Origin: Pseudobutyrivibrio sp. | GTDB lineage: Bacteria > Bacillota > Clostridia > Lachnospirales > Lachnospiraceae | Direction of reading: 5' to 3' | Length of the DNA: 33,686 nucleotides | NCBI GenBank assembly: GCA_021442555.1 | Contig: JABUSV010000148.1 | Span: 1 to 33,686, forward strand | Shown here: positions 24,568-33,686 of the stretch, in pieces | Layout: every line of letters begins with the position of its first letter | How positions within the stretch are numbered: position 1 is the first letter of the stretch | The notes under the pieces: generated by a model | Databases searched by the model: none | What the model saw: only the letters and a program-made list of their open reading frames with translations | What the model was told of the DNA's origin: nothing | Translations under genes and position numbers: made by a program

Positions 24568-26151
24568 CTACGCTCCATAAGTTATTAAATATCTTAACAC
24601 GTCGCACATCACCAATACATACACCAGATTCTGGGCATAGAGCATAGTAAGAGCGAGCTTGTTTTCCTTTTTATCTGTACCTAAAAATACCATAGATAAT
24701 ACAAATATAGGAACATAATATCTGGCAGACACCTGAAGTCTGTCAGTGCCATCAGTTGGTGTAAATCTAACCAGACACCCTGCAATGATGGCTCCTAACA
24801 CTAGAAAGGCAGTAAGCAAAAACCACAGGAACTGTTTTTTCCCAATCCATCTGCCTCTGCCTAGTACCAATCCAAGTATCACAATAATAATCAGTGCCAC
24901 AATAAGGCCTGTAGCCACATATACTATGAGAATATGGCTTCCCAACTGCTCTCCAAATATAGCCCGGACATCTTCCCATGCGTAATATCTAAAGGTATCC
25001 CAGAGAAGCTTTAACACTTCAAGAGGATGTTTGATCATATAGCCTATGGTAAAGGCTGGTCTGGCCGCCTGCTCGATGGAAGAGCCTTCATCCTTGGTGA
25101 TAATCTCCATGGAGATTCTTGTCCACTTGAAGAAGTCAAAATACACCACCGCTGCCGCATATATTCCATATATAACAGTTGTGACAGCTGTCTTTTTGTT
25201 TTTTTCTGAAAAAAGTCCCTTCCACTTATTCATTGGAATCATAAATACCATCGGAAGGAAAAGTACATACACTATCTTGTTAGGGATAAGTACAGCATAA
25301 ATTGTTGTCAGGATAAACAAGTCCCTGAACCTAAATGTTGTATCCTCTAAGGAATAGTGCATACACAGCACTGCAAAAAGCAGTGACATAAGAATACTCA
25401 GATTGTCGTAAGAATAACTGTTACACAGCTCCATAATAAGAGGAAGCATGGTTAGTCCTACAATCTGTGCTTTGCCCACTGGGGCAAACTTCACACACAG
25501 ATATCCTAATATGATAAATGCCAGTGTATTCATAAATCGTCCGGCATATAACAATCCAACACAACCGAGATTAAGCAGTCTTGCCAGTGCAATACCTACA
25601 CTGGAAAACGGATATCTGTACCATAATACTGTAATCTCAGGATTAGTGGTCAAGCCTTCAAAGCCTGGTGTTATTCCAAACCAGCTGCCATCTGCCAACA
25701 ACTGATATTCATCAGGAAAATTTTCATGATACTGAGGATATTGAGTATCCTCTATTCTAAACCACCACTTGCCTGCAAAGCCCCAGTCGTTGGTGAACAT
25801 CACAACATTGCTGCCATGATATGCTGCAAGATAATGAGTGTTTTCGTCAGGGCCAGAAAGAGGTGGCATCACAATCTGCATAACAATGCCCCAGCATATT
25901 GCAAGAACCACAAAAAGCTGCTCATATCTGAATTCTTTTTTCCTAAGAAGCAGCCATAGAAAATATGCTGTAGCCACAAACATGCATACCAGTGGAATAG
26001 CCATAAACAGGTTGTATCTTACAGATAATGCACCGTCAAATACAGTAGCTGTAAAAAACAAGCCTGCTCTTGCAAGCACCACTACTGCAGCAAAAACAGC
26101 TGTTATCTTTAATGCTATTTGAACCTTTTTATTAGTAAATATCTCAGTCAC
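24568..26151 (-). CDS. DUF2142-like polytopic membrane protein (GT-C-like), copy 1
   Basis: 527 aa; MPPLSGPDENTHYLAAYHGSNV motif; multiple TM helices; collinear with 28164-29765 product. Confidence 0.75.
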   Translation of the reverse strand: MTEIFTNKKVQIALKITAVFAAVVVLARAGLFFTATVFDGALSVRYNLFMAIPLVCMFVATAYFLWLLLRKKEFRYEQLFVVLAICWGIVMQIVMPPLSGPDENTHYLAAYHGSNVVMFTNDWGFAGKWWFRIEDTQYPQYHENFPDEYQLLADGSWFGITPGFEGLTTNPEITVLWYRYPFSSVGIALARLLNLGCVGLLYAGRFMNTLAFIILGYLCVKFAPVGKAQIVGLTMLPLIMELCNSYSYDNLSILMSLLFAVLCMHYSLEDTTFRFRDLFILTTIYAVLIPNKIVYVLFLPMVFMIPMNKWKGLFSEKNKKTAVTTVIYGIYAAAVVYFDFFKWTRISMEIITKDEGSSIEQAARPAFTIGYMIKHPLEVLKLLWDTFRYYAWEDVRAIFGEQLGSHILIVYVATGLIVALIIIVILGLVLGRGRWIGKKQFLWFLLTAFLVLGAIIAGCLVRFTPTDGTDRLQVSARYYVPIFVLSMVFLGTDKKENKLALTMLYAQNLVYVLVMCDVLRYLITYGA

Positions 26152-27161
26152 TATAAGTTCACTTTCCTAAGAATATATCTCTTACCCAGACATATCAGTG
26201 TGTATTCAACCATAATAATGATAAACACAAAATACCAGGTGACCTGGCCTAAAAGAAAACACACTGCATACGCCACTTCCATCATTAACAGATTAAAGCC
26301 CATTCCTATGAGGGTATTTTGTCCCCATAGAGTCAAAACTCGGCTTTTCAAATTAACATATTTAAAAACAATCATCAAGCTGGCTGCTCCAGAAAATGCT
26401 CCCAGATAAAACACCAACGGCTCACCAATCTCCAATTCATTAAGGCTGACACAAATATCATTGATATCTGTGAGATACATACTGATTCTCATTAAAATCA
26501 AAGCAACAACAATCGACAACACAGCTTTATATTTATGTGCTGTAAACGCCCTGTCTACCTTGGCAAGAAGCACCTTAAGACTCGTTCCCATGGCCATAAA
26601 TGTAATACCACATGGTACAATCTGCATGTAAAAAGGTAGCTGAGTATCCACACTGTTAAGAAGAATATATGTGGAACCAAATGCTATGACTATGTATAAG
26701 GTCCTGCAAAACATACATGTTATTCTGTGCCATATGGCAAAAAACACATAGGAAGCAAAAAAGCATGGTAAAAACCACAGTGTAGCACAGTTAGGCATGC
26801 TTTTTGAAAGAACATATAATGAGCCACATATCCATCTGGCTATCTGAATAAGCAGACCCTCAGGTCCCTGATTCAACAGTTGAATCAATATGGCAATAAT
26901 GATGTTTATACCCACCATTATTATATATGGCAATAAATACTGTTTAGCCTTTTGCCTAATCTGTTGCTCTAATGGTATCTGATTATATTTTTCTGCATCG
27001 TATATGTATCCTGCCAATACAAAAAACAGGGGTACATGAAATGTGTACAGATATAGCCTGAAAGAAGAGCCAGTCTCCCCAATATGGCCTAAGAATACTA
27101 GTATTATTCCAAGACCTTTAAGAGCGTCTATCCAATTAGCCTCTCTAACATTATTCTTCAA
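26151..27161 (-). CDS. Acyltransferase family 3 (OafA-like integral membrane acyltransferase)
   Basis: REANWIDALKGLGIILVFLGHIGETGSSFRLYLYTFHVPLFFVLAGYIYD; ~10 TM helices. Confidence 0.82.
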   Translation of the reverse strand: MKNNVREANWIDALKGLGIILVFLGHIGETGSSFRLYLYTFHVPLFFVLAGYIYDAEKYNQIPLEQQIRQKAKQYLLPYIIMVGINIIIAILIQLLNQGPEGLLIQIARWICGSLYVLSKSMPNCATLWFLPCFFASYVFFAIWHRITCMFCRTLYIVIAFGSTYILLNSVDTQLPFYMQIVPCGITFMAMGTSLKVLLAKVDRAFTAHKYKAVLSIVVALILMRISMYLTDINDICVSLNELEIGEPLVFYLGAFSGAASLMIVFKYVNLKSRVLTLWGQNTLIGMGFNLLMMEVAYAVCFLLGQVTWYFVFIIIMVEYTLICLGKRYILRKVNL

Positions 27162-28164
27162 AGAAAATCTCCTGCAGCCAGCACTTTAGAGAATATTTGT
27201 TATAAACATTCTCAGGCAAGTCCTGATAATTTCTGTGTACAAATTCTTCCAGTCCCTCAAAGTTGTAATCCTTAATAAGCAGATAATTATGCTCATTATA
27301 GAAATCATAATCAGCTATATCATAATTGGTGGTTGCCAATTTTTCACAAGCACCAATACATTCAATAGTTCTCATGGTAAGACCAGACTGAGCACTGTGA
27401 CTACAGTCAAACATTACCTTGGAATGTGCCATTTTTTCCTGGATGATGTGTGCCGGAATGCTCTTAAAGGTCAGCACTGACTCATCCAAAGGCTTATATT
27501 CCTCGTAGTTTTTCTGAAGATTCCATACAAACCTTCTGATATAAAACTTTGCATACAAAGATATTCCATGAGCCTCACAATAATCCTTGAGTCTGGTGTA
27601 ATACACGGCCCTTTCCCTGGACAGAGTGGCAATATAGATAATATCTACGTCCTTGTCAGGATTTTTGTTGATGCCTGCATAGCCTGGAATGTAAAACAGA
27701 GGACGAAATCTCCAGCCTTCTGACTTATAAGCCTCATAATCAGCCTTGTCAAAGGTAGACACCAGATCAAAATATCTGGCTCTGTCATGAGCGCCTCTCA
27801 TTCTCTTGCAGCTGTCCCAGTAATGCAGTATATACCTGGCTTGTGGTATCTGCTCCTTGAGATATGTAAGCACTTTATCAGAAAATAAATCTATTCTAAG
27901 GCAGAAAACAAAATCATAGTCTTTGCTTTTCAACTCATCTATTTTTTTTATAAAATATTTATCTCTGGCGTTGGATTGAATATTAGATGGCATGCGGTTG
28001 ATTATCAAAAACTTTAAGGTAGTGGCATCTACATTTTCCTGAATAAATGTAACTGTAGCCCCTGCCCGCTGCAATTCCTCAATAATCTCAACCTCATAGT
28101 TAAAATATACTGGTCCTATAAAAAGTATCTTTTTCCCAGAGACGATATTGTTTAATTCTTTCAT
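27151..28164 (-). CDS. Glycosyltransferase-like protein (CgeB/Eps11J-like)
   Basis: KILFIGPVYFNYEVEIIEELQRAGATVTFI, YDFVFCLRIDLFSDKVLTYLK, SGLTMRTIECIGACEKLATTNYDIADYDFYNEHNYLLI. Confidence 0.65.
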   Translation of the reverse strand: MKELNNIVSGKKILFIGPVYFNYEVEIIEELQRAGATVTFIQENVDATTLKFLIINRMPSNIQSNARDKYFIKKIDELKSKDYDFVFCLRIDLFSDKVLTYLKEQIPQARYILHYWDSCKRMRGAHDRARYFDLVSTFDKADYEAYKSEGWRFRPLFYIPGYAGINKNPDKDVDIIYIATLSRERAVYYTRLKDYCEAHGISLYAKFYIRRFVWNLQKNYEEYKPLDESVLTFKSIPAHIIQEKMAHSKVMFDCSHSAQSGLTMRTIECIGACEKLATTNYDIADYDFYNEHNYLLIKDYNFEGLEEFVHRNYQDLPENVYNKYSLKCWLQEIFFEE

Positions 28165-29765
28165 TATTTTGTCAAATTAAGTAAAAATACTAACACACTG
28201 ATAATATATGGAATCAACAGCAGATTCTGAAGATATAAAAGCTTTAGCATCCACTGGCTTTCCTTGGCACGGGTACCAGTAACCATAATACCAGCCATAA
28301 ATATTGGTATGTAGTATCTGGATGCAATCTGGACTCTTTCACCATCTATTGGTGTAAATCTGATAAGACATCCATAGACTATGATAACCATTGTGGCAAA
28401 GGTTGTAACAAGCCAAATGATATATCTTCTCTTATCCAGGCTCTCCCCGCGGTTAAATACCAATGTTGCAATAAAAACTATTGTCATCAGTACAAATATC
28501 CAAAGCGGAACCAACAGAGTAATACTGTGGTGCATTGGATCTCGTCCCAACAGCGCCTGAAAATCCAACCACCAATACTCCTTGAAGGTATGACCTATCA
28601 ATCTAATGATCTGTCCTGGATGGTTGGTAATGTATTCAAAATTATATGCCGGACGTCCTTCGTACTGCTCTATGCTATTGCCGCTAAGTGTAAATACCTT
28701 CCACACATAGCCCTGAACCAGATCAAAGAGGTATCTCTTGTAGACAACGATAAAGCCTGCTACCATTGCCACAAGAATTCCAATATTAACCGGATTTTTG
28801 CGGGCAATCATTTTACCCCATTTTTTAAACGGAATACAAAACATCATCAGCATATAGGCCATATAGCAACCCTTATTAGGTGCTATAAGAACAAATACTA
28901 TACCAAGTATCAAAAAGTCTATAGCCTTAAAATCTATGTCAGGCTCGCTATAATATAGGCACAGAGCCACTGACAGAATACAAAGTGATATGCTCATTAC
29001 ATCATACGAATATGAACTGCAAAGCTCGATAACATGAGGAATCATGGCTCCCATACATACCTGAGCCTTGCCTACAGGTGTCACCTTGATGGCAAAATAT
29101 CCACACAATACGTAAAATAATGTGTTGGTGATACGACCAAAATACATCAGTGCCACCAGACCTGCTCCAAGCTTTCTCGCCAGCATAATGGCAAGACCTG
29201 ATGGTATATATCTAAACCAGGCTCCGGCTATCATGTTAACTTCCATAAGCGCAGCTTCATCATCAGATACTCCAAACATATCTGCATCTGCTGTCAGCCA
29301 GTAGCTGTCTGGAAAATTGACATCATACAGCCAAAACTGAGTGTCGCATTCTCTCATTAAAAACGAAGTATTATCCTCCACATTGTCGCTTGAGGTTCCA
29401 AGAAATACGTTGGAGGTGTTATATGCAGAAAAAAAGTGGTTAGCCTCGTCTGGTCCTGACAGAGCTGGCATGGCCAGCTGGAATACCATTCCCCAGCACA
29501 GGGCGATAACCAGATACAGGTGTTCATATTTGAACTCTTTTTTCAGGGTCATGTGATATATAAAATATCCAGTAGGAACCAACACTAATACAAAAAGTAA
29601 TACAAAATACAGATTGTATCGCATTGATTTGGTGCCATCAAAGGCTTCCAATATTAAAGTAGTCAATAGAGCAAGACATCCGGCCACACCAAGTACTATT
29701 GCAATTATAGTAGTGATATTATTGGCTCTTTGGTTGTCCTCACTCCAGTGAAAAAATCTATTCAT
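28164..29765 (-). CDS. DUF2142-like polytopic membrane protein (GT-C-like), copy 2
   Basis: 533 aa; MPALSGPDEANHFFSAYNTSNVFLG; clear paralogue of 24568-26151 product. Confidence 0.75.
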   Translation of the reverse strand: MNRFFHWSEDNQRANNITTIIAIVLGVAGCLALLTTLILEAFDGTKSMRYNLYFVLLFVLVLVPTGYFIYHMTLKKEFKYEHLYLVIALCWGMVFQLAMPALSGPDEANHFFSAYNTSNVFLGTSSDNVEDNTSFLMRECDTQFWLYDVNFPDSYWLTADADMFGVSDDEAALMEVNMIAGAWFRYIPSGLAIMLARKLGAGLVALMYFGRITNTLFYVLCGYFAIKVTPVGKAQVCMGAMIPHVIELCSSYSYDVMSISLCILSVALCLYYSEPDIDFKAIDFLILGIVFVLIAPNKGCYMAYMLMMFCIPFKKWGKMIARKNPVNIGILVAMVAGFIVVYKRYLFDLVQGYVWKVFTLSGNSIEQYEGRPAYNFEYITNHPGQIIRLIGHTFKEYWWLDFQALLGRDPMHHSITLLVPLWIFVLMTIVFIATLVFNRGESLDKRRYIIWLVTTFATMVIIVYGCLIRFTPIDGERVQIASRYYIPIFMAGIMVTGTRAKESQWMLKLLYLQNLLLIPYIISVLVFLLNLTK

Positions 29766-29770
29766 TGTCT

Positions 29771-30955
29771 CTATACCAATTCTTCATACAGTTGTCTCAT
29801 TGATGCATTGACTGTGTCCTTGTCAAAGGACTGCATAGTATCAATATTGACTTGTCCCATCTCGATTCTGTCCTGCTGACTGAGTTCTAATCCCTTAAGC
29901 AATGCATCTGTTAGAGATTCTACATCATGAGAATCAAATAAATATCCTCCCTGTCCATCTGAAAGCAAATCAACATTGCCACGAATCTCACTGGCTATAC
30001 ATGGCATACCTACAGACATAGCTTCCATAAGCGCCACAGGAAGACCCTCCTGATGGGAAGGAAATACATATAAATCACAGGCAGCAAATACATCTGCCAC
30101 ATCTCTTCTGAATCCTAGCATGTACGCTACATCGCCAAGTCCCAAAGCCCTGATTTCATCCTGTAAATCAGCTTCAATTCTGCCGCGTCCTGCAATAAAA
30201 TATTTAACCTTTGGCTTACCTTCTACATTAATAAGCCCTCTTGATTGCATATTCGCCAAAGCCCTGAGTACCAATATATGGTTCTTTCTGGGAATAAGTT
30301 CTCCTACTGATAAAAGTGCTACCGCATCCTTATCAAGACCAAGTTCCTGCCTCACTCGTACTCTGGCATCCTCTGTGGCCCGGAACTTGTGGGTATCTAC
30401 ACCTACTCCAGGCACATAGACCACCTTTTTTGCATGTAAGTTCTTGTTGGCAGCCCTGAAGTCTTCCTGGTTAATGGTAACTTGAAGATCTGTGAATCTG
30501 GAACAGAATTTCTCTGCGTTGTAATATATGAGCCAGTTTTTCTTTGGAGCTCCCTCAAAAAAATGAAAGCCATGAGCTTCGTACATGACTTTGGTTCCGA
30601 ATCTTTTACGCGCTCGTCGCGCTGCAAGTCTGCAGATTACGCCACCAATAGGAGACTGAGTATGTATTATGGCATACTTTTCTGTTTCAATAGCTTTTTT
30701 GAGAATCCTGTAGGATTTTAGCAATTCTCCAATATCATATATTTTTCTAAGGGATGCAGTTTCAATAATGTTGCATCCCATATCTTCAAGTTTGATTCTT
30801 GCCGCCTGCATCGCCTCTGCAGACAATGCGCTGTCGTCATCATTCCAACAGCAGGCAACATCCACCTCATAGCCTAAGCTTTGAAGTATCTTGATATTAT
30901 CTATATTAAATTGAGTAACCATGTATGCCGTGTGGGCATGCATTAGTGCTTTCAT
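29771..30955 (-). CDS. Glycosyltransferase family 4
   Basis: EAHGFHFFEGAPKKNWLIYYNAEK, LLSVGELIPRKNHILVLRAL, DVFAACDLYVFPSHQEGLPVALMEAMSVGMPCIAS. Confidence 0.9.
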   Translation of the reverse strand: MKALMHAHTAYMVTQFNIDNIKILQSLGYEVDVACCWNDDDSALSAEAMQAARIKLEDMGCNIIETASLRKIYDIGELLKSYRILKKAIETEKYAIIHTQSPIGGVICRLAARRARKRFGTKVMYEAHGFHFFEGAPKKNWLIYYNAEKFCSRFTDLQVTINQEDFRAANKNLHAKKVVYVPGVGVDTHKFRATEDARVRVRQELGLDKDAVALLSVGELIPRKNHILVLRALANMQSRGLINVEGKPKVKYFIAGRGRIEADLQDEIRALGLGDVAYMLGFRRDVADVFAACDLYVFPSHQEGLPVALMEAMSVGMPCIASEIRGNVDLLSDGQGGYLFDSHDVESLTDALLKGLELSQQDRIEMGQVNIDTMQSFDKDTVNASMRQLYEELV

Positions 30956-30956
30956 A

Positions 30957-32327
30957 TTATACTCCTGCGTTAGTCTTGCCTTCCTCTACGCCCTCAGTGG
31001 CATCCTTGGTAAGGATTACTCTAAGAGTCATAAGAATCAGCTGAATATCCAGTAAAACTGAGCATTTCTCCACGTAGATCATATCAAGCTTAAGCTTATC
31101 GTAGCTGGTAGTGTTGTATTTGCCATACACCTGTGCATAACCAGTAAGACCAGCCTTTACACGCATTCTGTAGGCAAATTCCGGAACAGTCTTGACATAT
31201 TCTGCTATTATCTCAGGACGCTCTGGTCTAGGGCCCACTACAGACATCTCACCCTTGAGAATATTGAAAAACTGTGGCAGCTCGTCAATACGGGTAGCTC
31301 TGATAAAATGTCCAACAGGAGTGATTCTGTCATCATTTTCAGCAGCAAGTCTCGCCTTGCCATCAGCCTCTGCATTGGTAATCATACTCCTGAATTTCAT
31401 TATCTGATATTCTTTGCCATCCTTGGTACAACGAGTCTGCTTGTAAAAGACAGGTCCATTGTCATATTTGTGAATAGCGATGGCTGTAATCAGCATTACA
31501 GGTGATGTGAGAATAATTCCTATGAGAGAGATAATAATATCTCCCAATCTCTTAACAAATGCCTGAAATACAGATAATCCAGTATTACGGCACAGATAAA
31601 GCGGTGTATCAAACAGATTAATCTCATCCGAGCCCTGAATAATGATATCTGAAATCTTAGGAGTAAAATATACTCTCACCCCTGCATCAAAGCAAACCTT
31701 GAGGATATCGTTACGCTGCTTTGATGGAACATCGTTAATCAATACAGCATCAAATTTATGAATAAGATCAGCTATTTTTTCCACAGGTTCAAAACAGCTT
31801 ATCTCTTCCTTGATACGGTACTTGTCAGTTCTTCTGTTCATTTTTTCCACAAGATTATTCTCGTGATCACCACGAATATGCAATACCTCAAAAGGCGGGA
31901 AAAAGTACCTGTAAAGCTTGGTCTCAACCCAAACCACCGTAAGCACCAATACACACTGAACCAGTGTAAGAATAAAATATAGCCCCAAAGTAGCCCATAC
32001 ATATTCCTTTACTCTGGTCATAAGTATAGTGATAATGGCCATCAGAATATTGACTATTCCCATGGCAATGGCTTGAGACATACACAGTATGGAAATACGT
32101 TGCATGCCTATCATAAAACCTTTGAAGGTATTGATCATAACTATGGTAAGCACCGCATATATACCAATCATCAGGTAGTTACCTATGGTCAAAAAATGAT
32201 ACTGCATCAATCCTAATATCTTAAAATACCAAAGCAGAGCATAGGATATGCTAAGAACTACGATAAGAATAGAATTGCTTATTAACCTGTATGCTATTTT
32301 TTCTGATTCTATTTTCTTTTGATTCAT
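30957..32327 (-). CDS. Polyprenyl-phosphate sugar phosphotransferase (operon B)
   Basis: GPVFYKQTRCTKDGKEYQIMKFRSM, RATRIDELPQFFNILKGEMSVVGPRPERPEI, KAGLTGYAQVYGKYNTTSYDKLKLDM; paralogue of 4632-6065 product. Confidence 0.92.
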   Translation of the reverse strand: MNQKKIESEKIAYRLISNSILIVVLSISYALLWYFKILGLMQYHFLTIGNYLMIGIYAVLTIVMINTFKGFMIGMQRISILCMSQAIAMGIVNILMAIITILMTRVKEYVWATLGLYFILTLVQCVLVLTVVWVETKLYRYFFPPFEVLHIRGDHENNLVEKMNRRTDKYRIKEEISCFEPVEKIADLIHKFDAVLINDVPSKQRNDILKVCFDAGVRVYFTPKISDIIIQGSDEINLFDTPLYLCRNTGLSVFQAFVKRLGDIIISLIGIILTSPVMLITAIAIHKYDNGPVFYKQTRCTKDGKEYQIMKFRSMITNAEADGKARLAAENDDRITPVGHFIRATRIDELPQFFNILKGEMSVVGPRPERPEIIAEYVKTVPEFAYRMRVKAGLTGYAQVYGKYNTTSYDKLKLDMIYVEKCSVLLDIQLILMTLRVILTKDATEGVEEGKTNAGV

Positions 32328-32328
32328 A

Positions 32329-33686
32329 TTAGTTTGTGCGGTTCATGTCAACATTACCCTTGATACCAGGTACTGTTCCTTTGCTTGAATATTGCCACAT
32401 ATTGTATCTGCCACTGTAACCCAAGGTTGTGTTATATCTGGCAATCCATATATTGTAGCTTGAAGGAATATCTCCTACGTTTATCTTTTTGCTAAACCAT
32501 TGATAGTTAGCATATACACCTGTTCTATAGCCTGAGTTTGAAACTGTAGAACAGAATGCGTTAATAATATTAGTGCGCTGTTCGTTGGTAAGTCCTGCCT
32601 GAAGCGAATCCTCCATATCAATGTAGATAGGAAGACTACAGCCTCCCGCCTTGTTAGCCATGGAAACAGCAAGAGATGCCTCTTCTACTGCCATGTATTC
32701 GTTAACAGCTGTAGAGTAGAAATAAATACCTACTGGTATTCCCTGCCCCTTGGCTCCTGACATATTGGCATAGAACTTTGGATCCTCGTACAGTCCTCTT
32801 GATTCCTTGTAGCGTCCTCCGCATCTGATGATGGCGTAGGATACAGATCCCTTTACCTGGGCCCAGTCGATATTACCCTGGAACTTGGATACATCTATAC
32901 CAGTTCCCTGGTTTTGAAGTACACCGTTACCATCAAATGTGTAACTTGCACCGTTTATTACCTGTTCTCCTGTTACGTATTTTCCATCAGCGTTGTAATA
33001 ATATGTAGCTCCGTTGATGTTCTGCCATCCGTAGTATGTATAGCTGCTTTGCTTGGTATAGCAGGTCATGCCATCCTTATAATCTGTATTGTAAGCAGGC
33101 TTTGTGCACTCAGCATCTAAAAAGAGCTCGTTGCCCTTGTTGTCCTTAAGAGGCTGTTTTGCACTCTCATCAGCAGCAACAGTATATGTAACACTAAGAT
33201 TCTTGGTTGTTTTATCTGAGGCAGTAGCCGTGGCTGTTAACGTATATGTACCCGCTGCAGTTATCCTGTAGTTATTACCACTTACTGCAGTGTTATTGAT
33301 ACAGATATTACTTACATTACCATTGGAAGTAATGGTAAATGTATCGCCACTAAGGCTCATGTCTATACTGGCGGTCTCTTCCTTGTATTGCTGTTCGGTA
33401 TTGGCAGCAGACATAAACATCTTAAGAGCCACTGGTCTTACTGTTGCCATGGCACCAGGCATCTTAACCCATCCTGACTGTACCCCTTCTGTTGGGGTTG
33501 GTGAAGTTGTAGTTGTCTGCTCCTCTGTTTTATTCTCTGTATTGTTTGGCTGTTGGTTTGCATCTGGCACCTCTGTTGGATCTGGAGTAGCCGATGGTGT
33601 GACAGATGGTGTAGCAGAAGGTGTATTGGTCGGAGTCACACTTGGTGTTGATGTAGGTGTTGCACTTGGTGTTGATGTAGGTGTTG
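32329..33686 (-). CDS. GH25 muramidase with cell-wall-binding-like repeat and Thr/Pro/Ser-rich linker (partial, runs off right edge)
   Basis: GTGIDVSKFQGNIDWAQVKGSVSYAIIRCGGRYK..., LPIYIDMED, NIWIARYN...YNMWQYSSKGTVPGIKGNVDMN; NGATYYYNADGKYVTGEQVINGASYTFDGNG repeats; frame remains open to the edge (TPTSTPSATPTSTPSVTPTNTPS). Confidence 0.9.
   Translation of the reverse strand, partial: TPTSTPSATPTSTPSVTPTNTPSATPSVTPSATPDPTEVPDANQQPNNTENKTEEQTTTTSPTPTEGVQSGWVKMPGAMATVRPVALKMFMSAANTEQQYKEETASIDMSLSGDTFTITSNGNVSNICINNTAVSGNNYRITAAGTYTLTATATASDKTTKNLSVTYTVAADESAKQPLKDNKGNELFLDAECTKPAYNTDYKDGMTCYTKQSSYTYYGWQNINGATYYYNADGKYVTGEQVINGASYTFDGNGVLQNQGTGIDVSKFQGNIDWAQVKGSVSYAIIRCGGRYKESRGLYEDPKFYANMSGAKGQGIPVGIYFYSTAVNEYMAVEEASLAVSMANKAGGCSLPIYIDMEDSLQAGLTNEQRTNIINAFCSTVSNSGYRTGVYANYQWFSKKINVGDIPSSYNIWIARYNTTLGYSGRYNMWQYSSKGTVPGIKGNVDMNRTN
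33639..33686. repeat. 24-bp tandem repeat (two exact copies, reaching the window end) coding TPTSTPSA/V-type linker
   Basis: CACTTGGTGTTGATGTAGGTGTTG at 33639-33662 and 33663-33686, identical. Confidence 0.9.

Noticed and set aside
32329-33639. ORF-track start (GTG read as Met) of the muramidase at 33639
   Set aside because: The reading frame continues open through the Thr/Pro repeat to the window edge with no signal peptide yet; the true start is outside.

Overview
The window is a dense, almost entirely minus-strand glycan-biosynthesis region. It is probably from a low/mid-GC gut Clostridia (Lachnospiraceae-like) genome; this is inferred from gene content and repeat style, not proven. Two polysaccharide operons, each headed by its own polyprenyl-phosphate sugar transferase, flank a divergently transcribed SGNH/GDSL hydrolase. 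Operon A (6065 down to <1) encodes sugar transferase, a GT4, CapE-like, an ACP/MaoC/SDR cassette and CapF-like (an L-FucNAc-type pathway). Operon B (>33686 down to 7462) encodes GH25 muramidase, sugar transferase, GT4, DUF2142-like, GT, acyltransferase-3, DUF2142-like, SDR epimerase, LegB, LegC, DUF4910-like, CBS-nucleotidyltransferase (PtmE-like), ATP-grasp-HAD fusion, a ~200-bp palindromic repeat element, GT2, NeuB-like, Wzx-like flippase, AAC(3)-like acyltransferase, BtrK-like PLP decarboxylase, BtrJ-like ATP-grasp ligase, ACP, membrane protein, membrane-MBL fusion and lipid kinase. The most interesting part is a butirosin-like ACP-tethered amino-acid decarboxylation cassette (ACP + ATP-grasp + type III PLP decarboxylase + AAC(3)-fold acyltransferase) inside a legionaminic-acid-like glycan operon that appears to lack LegH, LegG and LegF. 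Operon A carries a second, chemically different ACP cassette (ACP/MaoC/SDR). Together they suggest dedicated-ACP sugar N-acylation pathways in both neighbouring glycan loci. All calls come from reading translations and motifs; no database search was run.
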